DNA of 64,000 bases from Bacillus thermozeamaize. Lineage in GTDB: Bacteria > Bacillota > Bacilli > ZCTH02-B2. A model generated the notes under the pieces. It had not been told where the DNA came from, did no database searches, and saw only the letters and a program-made list of their open reading frames with translations. Positions within the stretch are counted from its first letter, which is position 1. Each line of letters starts with the position of its first letter. The translations under genes were made by a program, and so were the position numbers. Shown piece after piece: positions 60,114 to 64,000 of the stretch. Location: positions 1 through 64,000 of the forward strand of contig LZRT01000075.1 in NCBI GenBank assembly GCA_002159075.1, read 5' to 3'.

Positions 60114-62189
60114 CTAGATCATCAGTTTGCTGAAATCGGCATACTGGCTGGTCAAATCGCGGATTCGCTTGAGCAGGGCCAAACGGTTGGCGCGCACCTC
60201 CTCATCTTCCACCATGACCATCACCTCTTGGAAGAAGTGATGAATCGGTTCGGCAAGCTCCGCAAGCACCGACAGTTGTTTCCGCGCATCCATTGGCGCG
60301 ATGGTTCCCCATTCATCCCGCACCTTTTGCCAGGCTTCATACAGCCGCTGTTCGGCCTTTTCCGTCAGCTGATGGGCGATGAGAACGGCATCCTTCGCTT
60401 TGCCAGCCAGGTTGTTGACCCGTGTGAAGGCCTCAAAGATGGCCTTGGATTCCGCACGCTCTACCATCTCGTTGAGCACGCGCGCCCGCTCGGCCATGAC
60501 GGCCAGTACATGTTGCGTGGAAGCGAACACGGCTTCAATACAATCATGCCGCACGCGCTCCTCTTGCAACAAGTATTTCAAACGCTGAAACAAAAAGTCC
60601 CGCAATTCCTCAACCAATTGACCGGCCGGGCGGCTTAGCCCCTGATGTTCCTGGTACGCTTCAAAAACCGGCTGCAAAAGCTCCTCCACAGTCAGTGCCG
60701 CAGCGCCGCCGACAAGCATTTGCACGACCCCGTTCGCCTGCCGCCGGAGAGCATAAGGATCTTGCGAACCTGTCGGAATCATTCCGAGAGAAAAGAATCC
60801 GACCAGCGTATCCAGTTTGTCCGCCAGGCTTAACACCGTGGCGATCGGTTGCGTCGGCAACAGATCGCCGGCATGGCGCGGCAGGTGATGTTCAAACACT
60901 GCCTCCGCCACCTCATCCGCTTCACCGGCCAGGCGGGCATAAACGCGCCCCATCACGCCTTCCAGTTCAGGGAATTCATAGACCATCTGGGTGACCAGAT
61001 CAAACTTGCAAATTTCTGCCGCCCGCACAAGGTGTGACAGGCTTTTTTCACCGATGCCAAAATGAGGGGCCAACGCCAGCGCGATATGCCGCAGGCGGCG
61101 AAGTTTGTCCCCGATCGTCCCCAGCCCCTCTTGAAAAATCACCTGTTCCAGCCTGGAGACCGCCTTGTCGATCGGCATCTTCTGATCCTCTTCATAAAAG
61201 AAGCGGGCATCCGACAACCGTGCGCGCAACACTTTTTCGTTGCCTTTGCGCACCACATCAAGATGTCGGTCGTCGCCGTTTCGTACCGTCACAAAATAGG
61301 GAAGCAGGCGGCCAGAGGCTTCCGTCACAGGAAAATACCGCTGATGCTCGCGCATCGACGTGATCAATACTTCCGCCGGAAGCGCGAGGAATGCCGGATC
61401 AAAGGAACCATAAAGGACTGTCGGAAATTCCACGAGATGAACGATCTCCTCCAGCAAATCCTCGTCAATCGGAATCATCCAGCCTTTTTCCCGCTTCAGC
61501 CGTTCCACTTGCTCCAAGATAAGCGTCCGCCGTTCCTCTGCACTGGCAATCACCCGTTGTTCCTTGAGGCGTTCCGCATATTCCGCGGCATGGCGCAGGC
61601 TCACAGGCTGTCCGAGGAAACGGTGGCCTCGCGTCACCCGATCGGAAGGCACGCCGGCCACCTCAACCGGAATCACCTCGTCACCCAACAGCGCCACCAA
61701 CCAGCGGATCGGACGAATGTAACGGAGCTTCTCTTCTCCCCAACGCATCTGCTTGGGAAAATGCAACCCCGTGATCAGTCCCGGCAACGCTTCCATAAGC
61801 AGTTGTTTGGTTTTAAGGCCTGGTGTGTCCTTGATCGCAAACACATAGCTGGCCCCGCCTACCTCCCGGAAAACCAGCTGCTCGGGAGCCACGCCTTGGC
61901 TTCGGGCGAAACCGAGCGCCGCCTTGGTCCACGCCCCGGCCTCATCCACCGCAATCGCCCGTGCAGGCCCCTTGATCTCCTGGTGCAAATCTTCCTGTTT
62001 CTCCGCGATATCCCGCACCAGGATCGCCAGCCGCCGGGGGGTTGCAAAACGCTCCAGCCCTCCATAGGCAATGCGCTGTTCGGCCAGCCAGGAAGCCATT
62101 TTTTCCTCCAGTTGCCGGATCGCCCCCGGTATCACTCCTGCCGGCATTTCTTCCATTCCAATCTCCAAGAGAAAGTCCTGTTTACCCAT
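60114..62189 (-). CDS. glyS: GlyS, glycyl-tRNA synthetase beta chain
   Basis: 691 residues, tetramer partner of GlyQ. The N-terminal GlyS domain ([33 protein letters not shown]) and the C-terminal DALR-type anticodon-binding part ([13 protein letters not shown]) are complete. It charges tRNA-Gly. The ATG at 62189 overlaps the glyQ stop by 8 bp, with AAGGGGG upstream. Confidence 0.97.
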   Translation of the reverse strand: MGKQDFLLEIGMEEMPAGVIPGAIRQLEEKMASWLAEQRIAYGGLERFATPRRLAILVRDIAEKQEDLHQEIKGPARAIAVDEAGAWTKAALGFARSQGVAPEQLVFREVGGASYVFAIKDTPGLKTKQLLMEALPGLITGLHFPKQMRWGEEKLRYIRPIRWLVALLGDEVIPVEVAGVPSDRVTRGHRFLGQPVSLRHAAEYAERLKEQRVIASAEERRTLILEQVERLKREKGWMIPIDEDLLEEIVHLVEFPTVLYGSFDPAFLALPAEVLITSMREHQRYFPVTEASGRLLPYFVTVRNGDDRHLDVVRKGNEKVLRARLSDARFFYEEDQKMPIDKAVSRLEQVIFQEGLGTIGDKLRRLRHIALALAPHFGIGEKSLSHLVRAAEICKFDLVTQMVYEFPELEGVMGRVYARLAGEADEVAEAVFEHHLPRHAGDLLPTQPIATVLSLADKLDTLVGFFSLGMIPTGSQDPYALRRQANGVVQMLVGGAAALTVEELLQPVFEAYQEHQGLSRPAGQLVEELRDFLFQRLKYLLQEERVRHDCIEAVFASTQHVLAVMAERARVLNEMVERAESKAIFEAFTRVNNLAGKAKDAVLIAHQLTEKAEQRLYEAWQKVRDEWGTIAPMDARKQLSVLAELAEPIHHFFQEVMVMVEDEEVRANRLALLKRIRDLTSQYADFSKLMI

Positions 62190-63066
62190 TCTGCTTGCCC
62201 CCTTTTAACAACGGAAACCCGAGCCGCTCCCGCTCCCGCAAGTAGGCTAGCGCGCATTCCCGGGCGAGCATGCGCACCCGGGAGATATACCCGGTGCGTT
62301 CTGTCACGCTGATGGCACCCTGTGCGTCCAGGAGGTTAAAGGTATGCGAACACTTCAGCACCCAGTCATAAGCCGGAAACACCAGTTCTGCCTCAAGGGC
62401 CCGCTTGGCTTCCGACTCGTACATCTGAAAGAGGTTCATCAACAATTTTCCGTCCGCCACTTCAAAGGTGTACTTGGAATGCTCATACTCCGGTTGGAGG
62501 AAAATGTCCCCATATGTAATGTCGTCTACCCAGACAATGTCAAACACATTATCCTTTTCCTGGATAAAAGAGGCGAGGCGTTCCAGCCCATAGGTGATCT
62601 CGACGCTGATCGGATTGGCCTCCAGGCCGCCAACCTGTTGGAAATAGGTAAACTGCGTGATCTCCATCCCGTCAAGCCAGACTTCCCACCCGAGGCCTGA
62701 CGCCCCCAGCGTCGGGGATTCCCAGTTGTCCTCGACAAAGCGGATGTCATGCTCCAAAGGCTCAATGCCGAGCTGCCGAAGGCTTTCCAGGTAAATCTCC
62801 TGTATGTCATCCGGGGAGGGTTTCATAATCACCTGAAACTGGTGATGTTGGTACAACCGGTTGGGGTTTTCGCCGTAACGGCCGTCCGTCGGCCGCCGTG
62901 ACGGTTCCACATAAGCCACGTTCCACGGCTCCGGCCCAATGGTCCGCAAAAAGGTCATCGGGTTCATCGTCCCCGCACCTTTTTCCGTATCATAGGGCTG
63001 GACAAGGATACAACCCCTCTCCCCCCAAAACTGCTGCAACCGCAATACGATTTGCTGAAAATTCAC
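62182..63066 (-). CDS. glyQ: GlyQ, glycyl-tRNA synthetase alpha chain
   Basis: 294 residues, the usual length, with class II motifs: [39 protein letters not shown] (in pieces) and [25 protein letters not shown]. Catalytic partner of GlyS. I use the GTG at 63066 (GGGGGA eight bases upstream) since residues before it are not conserved. A short leader with an attenuator-like hairpin precedes. Confidence 0.97.
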   Translation of the reverse strand: MNFQQIVLRLQQFWGERGCILVQPYDTEKGAGTMNPMTFLRTIGPEPWNVAYVEPSRRPTDGRYGENPNRLYQHHQFQVIMKPSPDDIQEIYLESLRQLGIEPLEHDIRFVEDNWESPTLGASGLGWEVWLDGMEITQFTYFQQVGGLEANPISVEITYGLERLASFIQEKDNVFDIVWVDDITYGDIFLQPEYEHSKYTFEVADGKLLMNLFQMYESEAKRALEAELVFPAYDWVLKCSHTFNLLDAQGAISVTERTGYISRVRMLARECALAYLRERERLGFPLLKGGKQNG

Positions 63067-63104
63067 AGGTACATTCCCCCGCCTTTTCAGAATCTTATGC
63101 AACC

Positions 63105-63147
63105 AAAAGAAACACTCCCGTGCCCTCACATGTCAGGGACGAGAGTG
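63105..63147 (-). promoter_or_regulatory. T-box-like terminator hairpin in the glyQS leader
   Basis: On the minus strand a long hairpin (arms 63135-63147 and 63113-63126) contains CGTCCCT on its left arm and ends in TTTCTTTT. That arm is the signature of T-box terminators. Upstream, GAGGGTGTGGCGGAG and ACCGCGG resemble a split T-box sequence. The leader is only about 130 nt from the promoter and has no room for the tRNA-reading stem I. Confidence 0.6.
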
Positions 63148-63202
63148 TCCATCCGCGGTCTTGCTCCGCCACACCCTCATACGGCCTTTTCTTTTCAAGA
63201 GG

Positions 63203-63231
63203 AATATAACAGAAGGCCGCCAGACTGTCAA
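63203..63231 (-). promoter_or_regulatory. glyQS promoter
   Basis: On the minus strand TTGACA (63226-63231), a 17-bp spacer and TATATT (63203-63208). The -35 hexamer overlaps the recO stop codon. Confidence 0.85.
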
Positions 63232-63986
63232 ACGCCTTCCCACTCCTGAACCTGAGCCAAAAAAGCGGCAGATTTCAGCGGCAGATCAAGGTATTCTTCC
63301 ATAAAAAGCTGCGTGATCCGGCTGAGCTGATTTGTCGTCTCCTCCCGCAGCCTCACCTGACCCAAGCGCAAAAGAGGAATCTCCTGAAACAAGCGCAATA
63401 GCTTGACCACCGTCTCCGATACAGCCTGTGCTTGCCCATCCTGCTCGCGGCAGTCGGCGCACAAGAGGCCCCCATAGCGAACACTGACCAAAAAGGGCCC
63501 GTATTCCCGCGAGCAATGTTGACACCGCTCCCATACCGGGCGGTATCCGGATGCCGCCAGCACCCTCAGGTCGAAAATGATTTTCAACACCTGCGCATCT
63601 CTTCCCGATTCCAGCAATTGCAGCGTATTCAGCAAAAAGGGGTACATCCCCTGCGATGGACTCTCCTCATCGCTCAACCGGTCCATACACTCCAGAAAAT
63701 ACATGGCATACGCCTGCCTGAGCAGGCTGGTTTCAAAAGCGCGATAGAAATGATGGATCACCTCGCCCTGGTTTAGGGTGCCCATCGTGCCCCGTACTCC
63801 CCGGTGAAAGTAGACGTACATGCCCTGAACCAGCGGCTGCGACACGGCTGCCAGCCGGCTCTTCGGCTTGCGCGCCCCCCGGGCCATCAGGGACAACTTT
63901 CCCTGCGGAGTGATCAGGGTGAGAATCTTGTGGGACTCGCCGTAATTCTGGCATCGCAACACCAAGCCCTCGGTCTGGTGAAGCAT
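63228..63986 (-). CDS. recO: RecO, DNA repair protein
   Basis: 252 residues: N-terminal OB fold (TEGLVLRCQNYGESHKILTLITPQGK), then the helical domain with a Cys4 zinc site (CQHCSREYGPF... CADC). RecO loads RecA onto SSB-coated single-stranded DNA with RecR. The ATG at 63986 gives the usual N-terminus; its ribosome-binding site (AGGAGAGGA) lies at the window edge. It precedes glyQS as in Bacillus. Confidence 0.95.
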   Translation of the reverse strand: MLHQTEGLVLRCQNYGESHKILTLITPQGKLSLMARGARKPKSRLAAVSQPLVQGMYVYFHRGVRGTMGTLNQGEVIHHFYRAFETSLLRQAYAMYFLECMDRLSDEESPSQGMYPFLLNTLQLLESGRDAQVLKIIFDLRVLAASGYRPVWERCQHCSREYGPFLVSVRYGGLLCADCREQDGQAQAVSETVVKLLRLFQEIPLLRLGQVRLREETTNQLSRITQLFMEEYLDLPLKSAAFLAQVQEWEGV

Positions 63987-64000
63987 AAAAATCCTCTCCT

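Overview
The window looks like chromosome of a spore-former-grade Bacilli (Firmicutes), probably a thermophilic or thermotolerant lineage outside the core Bacillus group. The evidence is the recO-glyQ-glyS-ccpN-ppsR-dnaG-sigA-trmK-nif3 order at the right end (the Bacillus subtilis order), a complete seven-gene comG competence operon, Zur and ECF-sigma systems of the B. subtilis type, a 7Fe ferredoxin and a ba3-type terminal oxidase. Two traits are unusual for Bacilli: a complete selenocysteine-insertion set (selA, tRNA-Sec, selB) with mnmH, and an RNase P RNA whose P16/P17 region looks type A rather than type B. The species cannot be named from this sequence.

Layout. 1-703: 5' end of a group II intron (minus strand, cut by the window edge) inserted directly behind the terminator of an NlpC/P60 hydrolase gene. 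1.4-6.7 kb: superoxide dismutase, then comGA-GG on the minus strand. 6.9-11.9 kb: metallophosphoesterase, a glycolipid-type glycosyltransferase with a YkoP-like partner, then thiI and its cysteine desulfurase. 12-22.7 kb: selenium region with selA, tRNA-Sec, selB and mnmH, interspersed with a lipoprotein, a hotdog thioesterase, a Gln-rich repeat protein, rsmE, an AsnO-like amidotransferase lacking its nucleophilic cysteine, and a 7Fe ferredoxin. 22.7-28 kb: thiolase, a structured RNA best explained as 6S RNA, a DUF3891 protein, a TlpA-like thioredoxin and a YerD-type FMN protein. 28-32.7 kb: a CcmH-like protein, a MoeB/ThiF-type E1 and the ba3 oxidase genes (IIa-II-I). 32.7-36.4 kb: an ArsR regulator and znuA-znuC-znuB-zur under two Zur boxes. 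36.5-40.1 kb: glutaredoxin-thioredoxin reductase fusion with a PerR-like box, an ECF sigma/anti-sigma pair and an HtpX pseudogene. 40.1-50.2 kb: defence region with a complete Wadjet type II cassette (jetABCD), a HicB-like orphan and a decayed type III restriction subunit. 50.2-53.2 kb: aldehyde dehydrogenase, rnpB and a HIRAN protein. 53.2-64 kb: the conserved macromolecular-synthesis cluster, including a shortened T-box-like attenuator before glyQS.

How the genes work together. SelA converts Ser-tRNA(Sec) to Sec-tRNA(Sec), SelC is that tRNA, and SelB delivers it; MnmH uses the same selenophosphate to modify tRNA wobble uridines. Neither selD nor a selenoprotein gene was found here, so both should lie elsewhere. 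ThiI and its desulfurase thiolate tRNA. Zur, the Znu transporter and the ArsR regulator form a metal-homeostasis block. The Jet proteins would form an SMC-nuclease complex against plasmids beside the remains of an older restriction system. I found no unmistakably new system. The best leads are the selenium region with its AsnO Cys-to-Ser variant, the reduced T-box-like leader, the type A RNase P RNA, and several unexplained repeat arrays.
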